From positions 1 to 64,000 of the forward strand of contig VGOD01000002.1 in assembly GCA_016876015.1 (NCBI GenBank): DNA of 64,000 bases, read 5' to 3'. Of the stretch, positions 1 to 9,384 are shown piece by piece. The notes beneath the pieces are model-generated. The model worked only from the letters and a program-made list of their open reading frames with translations, ran no database searches and had not been told where the DNA came from. A program made the position numbers and the translations under genes. Source of the stretch: Chloroflexota bacterium (lineage in GTDB: Bacteria; Chloroflexota; Anaerolineae; CG2-30-64-16). Within the stretch, counting starts at the first letter, position 1. Each line of letters starts with the position of its first letter.

Positions 1-1
1 G

Positions 2-1621
2 AACCGATACTCCAAACTTCGAGTTGGTTTCCTTCGGGCAGCCGCGGGACTTGGGCTGGCCCTGGTCATCCTGGGCAGCCTGGCGACGGCGTTGGCGGCC
101 CAGGCTCTCTGGAGCCGCGCAGCGTTGGCAGGCCAACCCGTCCGGTGGGTGGCTGCGGCGCCCGCGAACCCTGACCTGGTCTATGCCGGCGTGGATAGTC
201 TGGGGGTGTACCTCAGCACAGACGGCGGTCGCGCCTGGACGCGGCTGCCCACCGAGGGCCTGACTGATCTTTCAGTGCAGGTCGTCGCGGTGTGTCCGTC
301 CGGCGCGGTCTATGCGGGCGCTTGGGGCGGCGGCGTGTTTCGCTACCAGGGGAACTCCTGGACAGCCGCCAGCGCGGGCCTGGGCGAGACGTACATCACG
401 GCGCTGGAGTGCGACGCGCAGGGCGTCGTGTTCGCCGGCACGTATAGCCGAGGCGTCTATCGGTCAGCCAACAGCGGCGAGGGGTGGGAAGAGGCGTCGG
501 CTGGCCTGGGCAGCCCGGAGGTGCTCGTTTTGCGCGCGGGGGCTGGCCCGCTTCTTGCCGGCACGATGGAAGGCGCGTTCAGATCGGCGGACGGCGGCGC
601 CTCGTGGACCGCGAGCGGCCTGGCCGGACACGCTGTCTTCGACATCGCATTCGATTTCGCTCTGCCTGAACGCCTGTGGGCTGCGACCGTCACGCAGGGG
701 GTCTGGGCCTCGACCGATGGCGGCGGAACCTGGCAGTCGGTCGGCAACCCGCTGTTGGCGTATACCATCGCGCGCGATGGCGCGGGAAACCTCTATGCAG
801 GCACGCGCAACGCGGGCGCGTTTCGTTTTGAGGCCGGCCAGTGGATGCCTGAAGACCTGGGGGCCAGCCGGGTCTACTGCATGAGGCTGGTGGGCAGCGA
901 GCGCAGCCGATTGGCGGCCGGAACCATAGACGGGCTGTGGACGCGGCAGGGAGCGCCCCCGCCTACGCCCACGCCGACCGCCACCTCTACCTCGACGCCA
1001 AGTCCATCCCCCTCGCCAACGGCCACCCAGCCGCCCACTCCTGGCGTGCTCGTCGCGCTGCGGCGAGCGCCGGCCGGACCTGTCGCCCCTGGGGACGAGA
1101 TCACCTACTTCATTGACTACCAGGTGGTCGGCGCGGGCGTGGCAAGGAGCGTCGTCTTCACCAATGCCGTGCCCAGCCACACCGAGCGGATAGTGGCCCG
1201 CGGCCATTCGGAGCGGGACGGCGCTACGGTCACCTGGCTCTTCGACGATCTGGAGGCGGGGAGTTCCGGCACGCTTTCGTATCAGGTGCGCGTTGTCGAG
1301 CCCACTGTGGCGCCGCCGATCACGCCGACGCTCGAGCCGACTGTGACGCCGACCGCCACACCGATAGAAATACTGACCGTCAAAGCGATAGTCACCCCGA
1401 CTATCACCCCGACGCCGACCGAAGCTGCGATTCAAGATCGGAGCTCCAGCGCCAGACAAGACTCGCCGCAACGCGGAGATGCGGCCCAGGTGATCGTGGT
1501 CAATGAGGGCGTGTATGTCACCTGGTTGCACAATGATCGTTTGTATGAGGTGCGATCCAACATCGTCCTCAACGGACAGCTTCTTGTTTTCCCGGTGATC
1601 TACCAATGGACGCTACGCTGA
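2..1621 (+). CDS. Secreted BNR/Asp-box repeat protein with DUF11-like domain (5' partial)
   Basis: The track starts this ORF at TTG 92, but the same frame is open to the window edge and upstream codons encode a hydrophobic signal or anchor segment (LGLALVILGSLATALAA). The gene therefore begins before the window. The mature part holds repeated Asp-box (BNR) units such as STDGGRAW and SANSGEGW, which build a beta-propeller of the sialidase/Ycf48 fold. A Thr/Pro/Ser-rich linker follows, then a DUF11-like domain (GDEITYFIDY) and a second Thr/Pro stretch. It is probably an extracellular or surface-anchored protein. I see no sialidase catalytic residues, so no enzyme activity is assigned. It overlaps maf by 16 nt, which suggests cotranscription. 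Confidence 0.75.
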   Translation, partial: NRYSKLRVGFLRAAAGLGLALVILGSLATALAAQALWSRAALAGQPVRWVAAAPANPDLVYAGVDSLGVYLSTDGGRAWTRLPTEGLTDLSVQVVAVCPSGAVYAGAWGGGVFRYQGNSWTAASAGLGETYITALECDAQGVVFAGTYSRGVYRSANSGEGWEEASAGLGSPEVLVLRAGAGPLLAGTMEGAFRSADGGASWTASGLAGHAVFDIAFDFALPERLWAATVTQGVWASTDGGGTWQSVGNPLLAYTIARDGAGNLYAGTRNAGAFRFEAGQWMPEDLGASRVYCMRLVGSERSRLAAGTIDGLWTRQGAPPPTPTPTATSTSTPSPSPSPTATQPPTPGVLVALRRAPAGPVAPGDEITYFIDYQVVGAGVARSVVFTNAVPSHTERIVARGHSERDGATVTWLFDDLEAGSSGTLSYQVRVVEPTVAPPITPTLEPTVTPTATPIEILTVKAIVTPTITPTPTEAAIQDRSSSARQDSPQRGDAAQVIVVNEGVYVTWLHNDRLYEVRSNIVLNGQLLVFPVIYQWTLR

Positions 1622-2259
1622 TCCTGGCTTCCCAATCGCCGCGGCGCCAGGAGTTGTTGGCTGCCCTGGGATTGGCTTTCAGCATCGAGGTCGCGGACGT
1701 GGACGAAACCCCATGGCCCGCTGAAGCGGCCGATGACATGGTGATCCGCTTGAGCCGCGCCAAAGTGACGGCCGTAGCTGCGCGGCGGCCAACTGCGATC
1801 GTTTTGGCGGCCGATACCACGGTTGCGCTCAACGGTGCACTGCTGGGCAAACCGACCGATGCGGCCGAAGCGACGGCGATGCTGCGCGCGCTGCGCGGCA
1901 GCGTGCACCAGGTCTACACCGCGGTCAGCGTGGGGCGCAACAGCGTAGTGACCTGTGCGTTATCGCGCAGCGATGTCTGGATGCGATCGTACAGCGATCG
2001 GGAGCTTGCGGCCTACGTTGCCACGGGCGACCCGCTGGACAAGGCGGGCGCCTACGCCATTCAGCATCCCACTTTTGCACCGGTGGAGCGTTGGGAGGGC
2101 TGCTTTGCAGGGATCATGGGGTTGCCGTTGGGCATCGCGGCTGATCTGCTGGCCGCAGTCGCCGTGCCCATGATCAGCGATGTGGCGCAGGTCTGCGAGA
2201 CGATGAGCGGCGGCCCGTGCTGCCTGCGGCGCTGCCCGCGGCATGGGCGACTGGCCTGA
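1606..2259 (+). CDS. maf: Maf family nucleoside triphosphate pyrophosphatase
   Basis: Maf proteins hydrolyse non-canonical or excess nucleoside triphosphates (dTTP/UTP or modified GTP) to the monophosphate in the cytoplasm. Visible family motifs are the N-terminal SQSPRRQELL, the acidic LAADTTV segment, and GDPLDKAGAYAIQ, which matches the conserved G(E/D)PxDKAGAY signature. The 217-residue length is slightly long. The last ~20 residues (SGGPCCLRRCPRHGRLA) run into the adjacent R-element repeat, so the C-terminus has probably been rewritten by the repeat. The start overlaps the upstream BNR gene. The subfamily (YhdE-like or YceF-like) is not resolved. Confidence 0.9.
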   Translation: MDATLILASQSPRRQELLAALGLAFSIEVADVDETPWPAEAADDMVIRLSRAKVTAVAARRPTAIVLAADTTVALNGALLGKPTDAAEATAMLRALRGSVHQVYTAVSVGRNSVVTCALSRSDVWMRSYSDRELAAYVATGDPLDKAGAYAIQHPTFAPVERWEGCFAGIMGLPLGIAADLLAAVAVPMISDVAQVCETMSGGPCCLRRCPRHGRLA

Positions 2260-2458
2260 AAATCGCCTGCCCGCCGCTCTGGTCTCGAGGCTGTGCGAAG
2301 CCTCCTTTAGGATCAGCCGGTTTCTGCCGCCGACCACCAAACCGGCTAAAGCCTCCAAACCGGGACATTTCTCCACGGGCCGTGGCGCCGCGGCCGGCAT
2401 GGGCGACTGGCCTGAAAACCGCTCACCAAGCGCCGGCGCTTGGCGGGTTTGTGAGCCG
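2236..2458 (-). repeat. R element, intergenic copy, followed by palindrome
   Basis: This is a full-type R element in minus orientation between maf and the convergent glycoside hydrolase gene. It has the core GGTTTCTGCCGCCGACCACC (reverse of the coding copies), the tail box at both ends (gcctgaaaatcgcc and gcctgaaaaccgc), and a closing GCGCCGGCGC palindrome. The minus-strand ORF 2174..2368 is its translation ([14 protein letters not shown]), not a gene. Compare 28846, 40481 and 41188. Confidence 0.8.
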
Positions 2459-2461
2459 CTG

Positions 2462-4717
2462 CTATCGCTTTTCGCACACCTCCAGGTTGATCTGATCCAC
2501 GAAGAAGGCCGTGGTGTTGCTCTGATCGTTGTTGGCGCGGAAGTGGAGCTGGAGCGTCTGCCCGGCGAAGCTGTCCAGGTTGAACGAAGAAGTGTACCAG
2601 TACGGGTGCGCATCCCGGTTGTCGAGGGTCTGCACCGTGCTCAGCAGTTCTCCTGTGGCAGACCGGAGCTCTACGGTAAGGGTGTCGTGGCGGCGGCCAT
2701 CCGTCTCGGTCGTCACCACCGCCCACGCAAAACTCAGGTTGACGGTCGCCCACGGCTTGATAGACATCGCCTGATATACATCGTCCTCGATGTTCCAGCC
2801 CCGTCCCATGTAGAGGCAGTACGTACCCGCCATGCAGCCGTTGTTCATCAGGGTCACAAACTGCGTCGCGGTCCAAGGCGCCAGGTCGCCGCTTTCGAAG
2901 CCGCCATTCTCCACAGCATTGTGGCACGTGACCCCCACCGACTGGCCCGATTGAAACTGCGGGCCGCCGATCGCCGGCAGATGGCTGCGTGCGCCGGGGA
3001 TCAGCAGGTCGCGACCGAACCGGTTGTTGTCCGGTATCGGGTCGTTGACGCCGGCAGGCAGCGCGATCTCGGCCACGAGCGCGTGGAGGCCAATCGCTGG
3101 CGCATCCCAGGCGATCACGACTTCCCGCTGGCTGCCGGCGCTCAGCTCGCCGAGGGTCGCCTTGGCAAGCAACTGCGCGTTGTCCCAGAAGCGAACCTGG
3201 GCGCCTGCCACTGACATGCCGGCCAGATTCCGCACCGTGGCGACGAGGGACCGGCTTGACCCGGGGCTGCCGCCGTTCTGGGCATTGGTCTGGCCTTCGC
3301 GCACCTCCAGCGATTCCAGGTGAAGATCGGCGCGCGGTTCGATGAACACGCGATTGTCGCTTTCGTTGGCTTCTTTCACCGCATCGTCTGGGTCCACGAT
3401 CACCCTGACGCGCCATTGGCCGCCTACTGGTCGCTGCCAGATCGCTTCGACGAGCGCGTTGCCCTCATAGCGCGCGGGCATCCCGTTCACCACTTGGGAA
3501 TGGATCAGTTGGCCATTGCCGTCTTCGATCAGCACGCGGAACGCCTGCGCCACAGCCGTGTTGCCCCGATTCTGGATCATCGCGCGCAGGCGGACCGATT
3601 CGGTAGCGCCATCCGTTGCGGCTGTCGCGGCCGGAAGCTCTTGCACGCGCGCCACGACCAGGTTGCTGTAGGGCCGGCGCAGAGGCGTCGCCAGGTCGGC
3701 GAACGCCTGGCCCAGGGGTCGCATCTGCCGCGTGGCGGGATCCATCAGACCGGCGATGGTGTTGCCGGCGTTGTTGTAGTTCGTGTCGTCCAGGCTATAC
3801 CACATCCAACGCTGCACCAGGTGGTTGTCGTCGGCCGGATAACCGGTGTTCGGGTCGCTGGCGGTCAGCATCCAGTTCGCGGTGTTCACGAAGAAGTTGC
3901 GCACGCGCGTCAGATCGAAACCGGAGCTTTCGGGGAAGAGGATGCCGTATTCGGTGATGATCAGCGGCCGCTCCCGATAGCCGTTGTCGGCCATCCACCG
4001 GCGCATCGCGGTCACGTGCTCCTGGAAGATCGTCAGGCTGTCGTGATCGTTGAACGGATAGGTGGCCGCGCGCGCGCCGTAGTAGCCCGGCGGGATGCCG
4101 CAACCCCACTGGCCAGGCGTTTCCTGCAGAACGTAGTTGTGGATGTTCCACACATCGGCCGGCAACGGGCCGCCGTACAGTTGCCGATAGGCCGCCAGCG
4201 TGGCCGACAGCCAGCCCAGGCGCAGCGGCGTCGGCTGCACGATGCCGCCGGCCGCCACCTGGGCCGTCGGATCGGCCGCTTTGATTGCGAAGTATGCCTC
4301 GCGATACTGCGCGGCGTATTGGGTGGGGGTCACGTTGTCTTGCGCGAACATGTCCGGCTCGTTGCCGATGATCCACAGCCCGCCTGGATCCGCGTCGGCG
4401 ATGCGTTGGACGGTCGCGCGGTCAAGCGCCAGCCCCTCCGGCAGAACGCGGACCACATGCGCGGCCAATGCGCCGGCCGGATGCGAGGCGTTGAGCGCCA
4501 GCGACCAGTTCTGATACCAGCCGGCATTGAGGGGCGCTACGTTGTAGTTGTCAATGCCGTAAAGCACACCGTATCCGAAACGCTCATTGGGCGAAGGAAA
4601 AAGCGCGGTCGCGCCGGTCGGAGGCGCATCGGCGCTCGCGTGGCGGCCGGCCCACGCGCCGATCGCCAACCAGAGAATCAACCCAATGCGCAATACCAGA
4701 TCCAAACGATGTTTCAT
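2462..4717 (-). CDS. Secreted clan GH-A-like glycoside hydrolase with CARDB and carbohydrate-binding-like domains
   Basis: The start was moved 19 codons in, to ATG 4717 (MKHRLDLVL), because GGGAGG lies just upstream and the new N-terminus is a clean signal peptide ending near HASADA. Residues ~40-380 look like a TIM-barrel glycosidase: GNEPDM fits the acid/base strand, and PLIITEYG the nucleophile strand, of clan GH-A enzymes. Two CARDB-type beta-sandwich domains follow (IQNRGNTAVAQ; VRNLAGMSVAGA). The C-terminal ~150 residues (NGGFESGDLAPW onward) resemble a CBM4/9-like jelly roll. It probably acts on an extracellular polysaccharide; the substrate is not predictable. Long ORFs on the opposite strand are shadows. 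Confidence 0.8.
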   Translation of the reverse strand: MKHRLDLVLRIGLILWLAIGAWAGRHASADAPPTGATALFPSPNERFGYGVLYGIDNYNVAPLNAGWYQNWSLALNASHPAGALAAHVVRVLPEGLALDRATVQRIADADPGGLWIIGNEPDMFAQDNVTPTQYAAQYREAYFAIKAADPTAQVAAGGIVQPTPLRLGWLSATLAAYRQLYGGPLPADVWNIHNYVLQETPGQWGCGIPPGYYGARAATYPFNDHDSLTIFQEHVTAMRRWMADNGYRERPLIITEYGILFPESSGFDLTRVRNFFVNTANWMLTASDPNTGYPADDNHLVQRWMWYSLDDTNYNNAGNTIAGLMDPATRQMRPLGQAFADLATPLRRPYSNLVVARVQELPAATAATDGATESVRLRAMIQNRGNTAVAQAFRVLIEDGNGQLIHSQVVNGMPARYEGNALVEAIWQRPVGGQWRVRVIVDPDDAVKEANESDNRVFIEPRADLHLESLEVREGQTNAQNGGSPGSSRSLVATVRNLAGMSVAGAQVRFWDNAQLLAKATLGELSAGSQREVVIAWDAPAIGLHALVAEIALPAGVNDPIPDNNRFGRDLLIPGARSHLPAIGGPQFQSGQSVGVTCHNAVENGGFESGDLAPWTATQFVTLMNNGCMAGTYCLYMGRGWNIEDDVYQAMSIKPWATVNLSFAWAVVTTETDGRRHDTLTVELRSATGELLSTVQTLDNRDAHPYWYTSSFNLDSFAGQTLQLHFRANNDQSNTTAFFVDQINLEVCEKR

Positions 4718-4730
4718 GCTTATACCTCCC

Positions 4731-4759
4731 AGTATATTATGAGCCGTCAGATTTCCGAA
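4731..4759 (-). promoter_or_regulatory. Predicted sigma70-type promoter for the glycoside hydrolase gene
   Basis: On the minus strand TTCGGA and TATACT are separated by 17 bp, just upstream of the GGGAGG ribosome site. The -35 is weak and the -10 is good. Confidence 0.45.
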
Positions 4760-4769
4760 GTCTGTCCTT

Positions 4770-4816
4770 CCCACCAGGCGCCAGGCATCCTCTCAGGTGC
4801 CTGGCGCCTGGTGGGC
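4770..4816. repeat. CAGGCGC-type palindrome (P family)
   Basis: This is an imperfect 47-bp hairpin, CCCACCAGGCGCCAGGCA and its complement around a TCCTCTCAGG centre. The same centre recurs at 9207; related hairpins lie at 12945, 15350, 21611 and 58428. It sits in the divergent spacer between the hydrolase and helicase genes. Confidence 0.8.
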
Positions 4817-4899
4817 TTCAAACTAGAATACTTGCACAGCTATTGTACCACACACTATGCACGGAGGTCTATAGGAGCAAAGCACCAACGGCGAGCGGC

Positions 4900-4928
4900 T
4901 TGCCAATTCTGGGTTGATCCTGTAATAT
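4900..4928 (+). promoter_or_regulatory. Predicted sigma70-type promoter for pcrA
   Basis: TTGCCA, a 17-bp spacer and TAATAT lie about 30 bp before the helicase start codon. The translation signal is GGAG before ATG 4957. Confidence 0.5.
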
Positions 4929-4956
4929 TCGAGTAGAATTCCTCTTTGGAGCGATC

Positions 4957-7329
4957 ATGTACGATGACATCCTCGCCGGGCTGAACCCGGCGCAGCGGGA
5001 AGCGGTTACGACCGTGGAGGGGCCGGTGCTGGTGCTGGCCGGGCCAGGCTCTGGCAAGACGCGCGTGTTGGCGCATCGCGTGGCCTATCTGCTGCGCGCT
5101 GTCGCCGCGCACCCGCGCACGATCATGGCCGTGACCTTCACCAACAAGGCCGCACAGGAGATGCGCGAGCGGATCAATCGCTTGCTGGGCGAGAGCGTAC
5201 CCACGAGCACCGGCTGGCGCGGGCTGACCATCGGCACGTTCCACAGCATTTGCGCGCGCATTCTGCGCCAGGAGGCGCCCGCCGCACGGCTGAGCCCCAA
5301 CTACGTCATCTTCGACGACGGCGAGCAGTTGACCGCGGTCAAGCAGACCCTGCGTGATCTCAAGCTGGACGAGAAGCTATATCGGCCCGAGGCTATGCGC
5401 TCGGCGATCTCCACGGCCAAGAACGAGCTGATCCGACCTGAGCAGTTCGAGGCCGACACCTACTGGGCTGAAGTGGCGCGTCGCGTCTACACCCGCTACG
5501 AAGAGTTGATGGCCGCTAACGCCGCGCTCGACTTCGATGACCTCCTCTGCCGCACGGTGTATCTGTTTCGCGATGAACCTGTCGTCGCGCAGCGCTATCA
5601 GGATCGCTATCACTTCGTCCTGGTGGATGAATTCCAGGATACCAATACAGCGCAGTATGAGCTGACCCGTCTGCTTGCAGGCCGCCGGCGCAACCTCTTT
5701 GCCGTCGGCGATGAGGACCAGTCCATTTACGCCTTTCGCGGCGCGGATTATCGCAATGTGATGCGGTTTCGCGAGGACTTCCCGGAAGTGAAAGTCGTGC
5801 TGTTGGAGCAGAACTACCGCTCCACACAGACGATCCTCGACGCCGCGAACACGATCATCGCGCGCAACGTGCATCGCACCCCGAAGAAGCTGCGCACCGA
5901 CCGCGGCCACGGGCTGGACGTGACAGTTCACGAGGCGTATGATGAGTCGGATGAGGCGAACTACGTGGTGAACACGATCCGGCGGCTGGTCGGTCAGGGA
6001 GAGGCGAAGCTGTCCGATTGCGCGGTGATGTACCGCACCAACGCGCAATCGCGGCCTCTGGAGGACGCCTTCGTATCTTGGGGCATTCCCTACCGGCTGG
6101 TGGGGGGCACGCGTTTCTACCAGCGCAAGGAGATCAAAGACGCGCTGGCCTACCTGCGGCTGGTGCACAATCCCGCCGACAACCTCAGCCTGACGCGTAT
6201 CATCAACGCGCCGCCGCGGGGCATCGGCGAGAAGACGGTCAGCGCGCTGGCCAGTTGGAGCGCCGGGCTGGGCGTCTCGATGGCTGGAGGGTTGGCGCTG
6301 GTGGCCGGCGACCTGCAGAGTCCCACCCTGCCGGCGGAGATCATCGCACTCCATGCCAGGCCGCCTGAGCGTTCCAACGCCTCTGCTCAGGATCAGCCCT
6401 TCGGCCGCGCCGCACAACGTGCGTTGACAACCTTCTATCGCGGCCTGGCCGGCTGGCTGGCGGCGAAGGACGGCTTGACCGTGGCCGGTTTGCTGGACAA
6501 GATCGTGGAGGAGGCCGGCTATGCCACCTGGCTGCGCGACGGCACCGAGGAAGGGGAAGATCGCTGGGAGAATCTGCAGGAACTGCGCAGCGTGGCCGCG
6601 CACTACGATGAATTCCCGCCTGAGCTGCGCCTGACCGCCTTCCTGGAAGAGGTCGCGCTGGTCTCGGACCAGGATGAGCTGGCCGAGGAGAGTGACCGGG
6701 CCACCCTGTTGACGCTGCATACCGCCAAGGGGCTGGAGTTTCCGGTGGTCTTCATGGTCGGGTTGGAGGAGAACATCCTGCCGCACAGCCGCAGCAAGGA
6801 GGATCCTGACCAACTGGAGGAAGAGCGCCGCCTGATGTATGTCGGCGTGACGCGCGCCAGGGATCGCCTCTATCTGGCGCGCGCGTTCCGGCGCACTATC
6901 TGGGGCCGCAGCGAGGTCAATGAGCCCTCGCGCTTCTTGCGGGATCTTCAGAAGGCGCAGCGCGGGATGCTGAGAGACGAAGCACGCGCCGCGCAGAATA
7001 CAGAACCCAGGACCAACGAAAATGGACAGGCGACCCGCGACAACCTGAAGGCAAGGGACGACGGACGATCGTTGCCGGTCATGCCATCCCCGCTCCGCCA
7101 GCCGCAACCGGCGCCCCGTGCACCACAGCCCGCCAACCACAGCGCCCTAACCGCCGATCGCCAGCCGCAGTTCAAGCCCGGCAATCGCGTGGATCATGGC
7201 CTGTTCGGGCAGGGGATCGTGCTCAAGTCGGAGCTGACCGCAGACGACGAGGAAGTGACGGTGGCCTTTGCCGGGAAGGGCACGAAGACGTTGCTGGTGG
7301 GGTTTGCGAAACTGAAGAAGATCAGCTAG
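4957..7329 (+). CDS. pcrA: ATP-dependent DNA helicase PcrA/UvrD (SF1A)
   Basis: This is a 3'-5' helicase of DNA repair and replication-fork maintenance. All SF1A motifs are visible in order: Q motif and Walker A ([10 protein letters not shown], residues ~28-37), [23 protein letters not shown] (Walker B), [34 protein letters not shown], and [13 protein letters not shown]. The C-terminus ([15 protein letters not shown]) is the Tudor-like PcrA C-terminal domain that binds RNA polymerase in relatives. The 790-residue length is normal to slightly long. A stretch after residue ~430 ([15 protein letters not shown] to [15 protein letters not shown]) is longer than I expect for the family and could be inserted. 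Confidence 0.95.
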   Translation: MYDDILAGLNPAQREAVTTVEGPVLVLAGPGSGKTRVLAHRVAYLLRAVAAHPRTIMAVTFTNKAAQEMRERINRLLGESVPTSTGWRGLTIGTFHSICARILRQEAPAARLSPNYVIFDDGEQLTAVKQTLRDLKLDEKLYRPEAMRSAISTAKNELIRPEQFEADTYWAEVARRVYTRYEELMAANAALDFDDLLCRTVYLFRDEPVVAQRYQDRYHFVLVDEFQDTNTAQYELTRLLAGRRRNLFAVGDEDQSIYAFRGADYRNVMRFREDFPEVKVVLLEQNYRSTQTILDAANTIIARNVHRTPKKLRTDRGHGLDVTVHEAYDESDEANYVVNTIRRLVGQGEAKLSDCAVMYRTNAQSRPLEDAFVSWGIPYRLVGGTRFYQRKEIKDALAYLRLVHNPADNLSLTRIINAPPRGIGEKTVSALASWSAGLGVSMAGGLALVAGDLQSPTLPAEIIALHARPPERSNASAQDQPFGRAAQRALTTFYRGLAGWLAAKDGLTVAGLLDKIVEEAGYATWLRDGTEEGEDRWENLQELRSVAAHYDEFPPELRLTAFLEEVALVSDQDELAEESDRATLLTLHTAKGLEFPVVFMVGLEENILPHSRSKEDPDQLEEERRLMYVGVTRARDRLYLARAFRRTIWGRSEVNEPSRFLRDLQKAQRGMLRDEARAAQNTEPRTNENGQATRDNLKARDDGRSLPVMPSPLRQPQPAPRAPQPANHSALTADRQPQFKPGNRVDHGLFGQGIVLKSELTADDEEVTVAFAGKGTKTLLVGFAKLKKIS

Positions 7330-7414
7330 AGACTACCCCTTTCTGGCCTTCTACGGTATAATTGTTCTTGTGTGTCGTGACGACCACTATCTCAATCTCA
7401 CGGAGGATATTTCG

Positions 7415-8203
7415 ATGGCAGCGATAATCAACTTCCTGACGAGTGCCGGGGTCATCATCCTGGCATTGCTCGCGCTGGCAAGTTCGGCGATCAAGGTCGT
7501 GCAAGAATACGAGCGCGGCGTGATCTTCCGTCTGGGTCGGCTTGTTGGTCCGCGCGGCCCCGGCCTGTTCCTCATCATCCCGTTCATTGACCGGATGGTG
7601 AAGGTGGATTTGCGCGTCGTCACCCTGGACATCCCGTCCCAGGAGGCGATCACCAAAGATAACGTGACCGTCAAGGTCAACGCAGTGGCCTATTTCCGTG
7701 TCGTGGATCCCGCCAACGCCATCGTGCGAGTGGAGGATTTCCGCCGCGCCACCTGGCAGATCGCGCAGACCAGTCTGCGGTCAGTGTTGGGCCAGTCGGA
7801 CTTGGATGAGCTGTTGATCCATCGGGACGAGATCAACCAGAAGCTCCAGCAGATCATTGATGAGCAGACCGAGCCGTGGGGCATCAAGGTCAGCATCGTC
7901 GAGGTCAAGGATGTGGAGCTGCCCGATACGCTGAAGCGCGCAATGGCTCGCCAGGCCGAAGCCGAGCGCGAGAAGCGCGCCAAGATCATCCATGCTGAAG
8001 GCGAGTTCATCGCCTCGCAGACCCTGAAGGATGCCGCCTCGGTCATCGCCCAAGAGCCAGCGACGATCCAGCTTCGCTATCTGCAAACTCTCACCGAGAT
8101 CGCCGTGGAAAAGAACTCGACGATCATCTTCCCTGTGCCGCTCGATTTCCTCAAGGCCTTTGGGAGCATCGCGAAGCCAGCGCCCGAGGAGTCTGCTGCA
8201 TAG
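7415..8203 (+). CDS. SPFH/band 7 membrane protein (slipin/stomatin-like)
   Basis: The start is set at ATG 7415, behind GGAGG, 15 codons inside the track ORF. A TATAAT box at 7357-7362 precedes it. An N-terminal transmembrane segment ([17 protein letters not shown]) is followed by the SPFH domain ([29 protein letters not shown]) and a helical C-terminal region rich in Ala, Glu and Lys that oligomerises in this family. Slipins organise membrane microdomains and often pair with an NfeD-type protease partner. None is adjacent here, since the next gene is comEA-like. Confidence 0.9.
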   Translation: MAAIINFLTSAGVIILALLALASSAIKVVQEYERGVIFRLGRLVGPRGPGLFLIIPFIDRMVKVDLRVVTLDIPSQEAITKDNVTVKVNAVAYFRVVDPANAIVRVEDFRRATWQIAQTSLRSVLGQSDLDELLIHRDEINQKLQQIIDEQTEPWGIKVSIVEVKDVELPDTLKRAMARQAEAEREKRAKIIHAEGEFIASQTLKDAASVIAQEPATIQLRYLQTLTEIAVEKNSTIIFPVPLDFLKAFGSIAKPAPEESAA

Positions 8204-8271
8204 GCTGTTGATGGGAGCGTCGGCCGGTGGAGGAGTGACTGAGCGTGGTGTGAGACGGGGGAGGGTCAGTC

Positions 8272-8895
8272 GTGAACGCCCTGAAGGGGATACGCGGCTA
8301 CATCGGACTCTCGTTGGCGTGGCTGGCGGTGCTGGCCGGCGCTCTGTTCGTCAGTCGCCAACCCTCTGGCCAACCCATCGAGATTGCGCCGGCCCCGACC
8401 GCGCTCCCGACTGCGACGCCTGCGCCCATGTCAACGCGCGGCCCCTTGCGCGTTGACGTGAGCGGCGCGGTGCGCTCGCCTGGCGTCTACAGTCTGCCCG
8501 CGGGCGCGATCGTTGCAGATGCGCTCGCGGCCGCAGGCGGGCCAGCGACCGATGCAGATCTCGACCGCCTCAACAAGGCCACGCCGCTGCAAGATGGTAT
8601 GCAGGTCCACGTGCCGCGCGTCGCTCAAGCGGGCCCGACTCCTCCAACCCTCTCCACAGCCGCCGCGCCTGCGGCAGCCTCGCCGACGAAAAGCGCAGGC
8701 GGCGCGGCGACGCATCTGATCAACATCAACACCGCCACGCTGGAGGAGTTGGATACGTTGCCCGGCATCGGCCCCGCGACCGCCCAGAAAATCGTCGAAG
8801 GCCGGCCCTACGCTGCGGTGGATGACTTGCTGCGCGTGAAGGGGATTGGCCAGGCCACTTTCGAGAAGCTGCGAGATCTCGTGACGGTGCGGTAG
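8272..8895 (+). CDS. comEA: ComEA-like protein: SLBB plus helix-hairpin-helix DNA-binding domain
   Basis: The GTG start gives an N-terminal membrane anchor (SLAWLAVLAGALFV) and a short Pro/Thr linker. An SLBB domain (LRVDVSGAVRSPGVY) and a second linker follow. The C-terminal ComEA helix-hairpin-helix pair (ININTATLEELDTLPGIGPATAQKI and KGIGQATFEKL) comes last. ComEA is the surface DNA receptor of natural transformation. No other competence gene (comEC) follows; a terminator and repeats do. A general HhH exported protein is the alternative. Confidence 0.85.
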   Translation: MNALKGIRGYIGLSLAWLAVLAGALFVSRQPSGQPIEIAPAPTALPTATPAPMSTRGPLRVDVSGAVRSPGVYSLPAGAIVADALAAAGGPATDADLDRLNKATPLQDGMQVHVPRVAQAGPTPPTLSTAAAPAAASPTKSAGGAATHLININTATLEELDTLPGIGPATAQKIVEGRPYAAVDDLLRVKGIGQATFEKLRDLVTVR

Positions 8896-9016
8896 GGGAT
8901 CCCCGAACGGTTCAGGTTATTTCTATCCTGGTTTTCTGAGAAATGGTAATCTCGCTCACTGGCGGCTACGGCGAGCCGTAGTACCCTGCAATCAGATTCT
9001 TCCTCCTCCTTTGCGC

Positions 9017-9051
9017 ACGAACGCCGGGGCCCCAGCAACCCCGGCGTTCGT
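9017..9051 (+). terminator. Strong hairpin downstream of comEA-like gene
   Basis: A perfect 13-bp stem (ACGAACGCCGGGG with its complement) encloses a 9-nt loop. It is followed by GTTTAACT, so the T-run is weak. It probably ends the slipin/comEA transcript. Confidence 0.6.
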
Positions 9052-9060
9052 GTTTAACTG

Positions 9061-9195
9061 ACAGGACTTACGCAGTGGCGCCGAAAACCAGCCACGAATG
9101 ACACGAATTGACACGAAAATGGGTTGACCAGGCGGCTGAATTCGTGAAATTCGTGCAATTCGTGGCTACTCCGCACGGCACTGCGTAACTCCTGT
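9061..9195. mobile_element. MITE-like element with 17-bp terminal inverted repeats and 5-bp target duplication
   Basis: The left end ACAGGACTTACGCAGTG and right end CACTGCGTAACTCCTGT are inverted repeats with one mismatch. The 135-bp element is bounded on both sides by the direct pentamer AACTG (9056-9060 and 9196-9200), as expected for a target-site duplication. Inside are sub-terminal inverted runs of ACACGAA and TTCGTG. It has no coding capacity, so it would have to be moved in trans. Confidence 0.7.
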
Positions 9196-9206
9196 AACTG
9201 AGAATC

Positions 9207-9322
9207 GCCCACGTGCCAGGCATCCTCTCAGGCGCCTGGCGCGTGGGCGGTTTTCGGGACAGTCGCCCATGCCGTGTGCGGCGCCAGTGCGAAGCCTCCC
9301 CGTGGGACGGCGCATGAAAACG
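9207..9322 (+). repeat. P-family hairpin fused to partial R element
   Basis: The hairpin CGCCCACGTGCCAGGCATCC ... GCGCGTGGGCGG carries the tail box GGTTTTCGGGACAG. It runs straight into CGCCCATGCC and a degenerate R element first module ending GTGGGACGGCGCATGAAAACG. The locus shows that P hairpins and R elements are joined parts of one modular repeat. Confidence 0.7.
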
Positions 9323-9384
9323 TTCGTCGTAACGACTTCAGTCGTTCGGCGCGGGCCACGGCGACTAAAGTCGCTACTACGAAC
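9322..9384. repeat. Double palindrome AACGACTTCAGTCGTT / GCGACTAAAGTCGC
   Basis: Two small palindromes are nested in a larger inverted repeat (GTTCGTCGTAACGAC against GTCGCTACTACGAAC). The right arm supplies the stop codon and last residues of the convergent hydrolase gene. The spacer 8896-9376 otherwise contains only the terminator, the MITE-like element and the P/R repeat. Confidence 0.75.

Noticed and set aside
464-1606. 380-aa minus-strand ORF opposite the BNR protein
   Set aside because: Arg/Gly-rich composition, no recognisable motif, fully antisense to a convincing gene. It is a high-GC shadow.
2243-4936. Plus-strand ORFs of 323 and 538 aa opposite the glycoside hydrolase
   Set aside because: Their sequence is rich in His, Arg and Val with no domain, and they mirror the codon pattern of the real minus-strand gene.
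5377-7140. 587-aa minus-strand ORF opposite pcrA
   Set aside because: Antisense to an intact helicase with all motifs. No homology visible.
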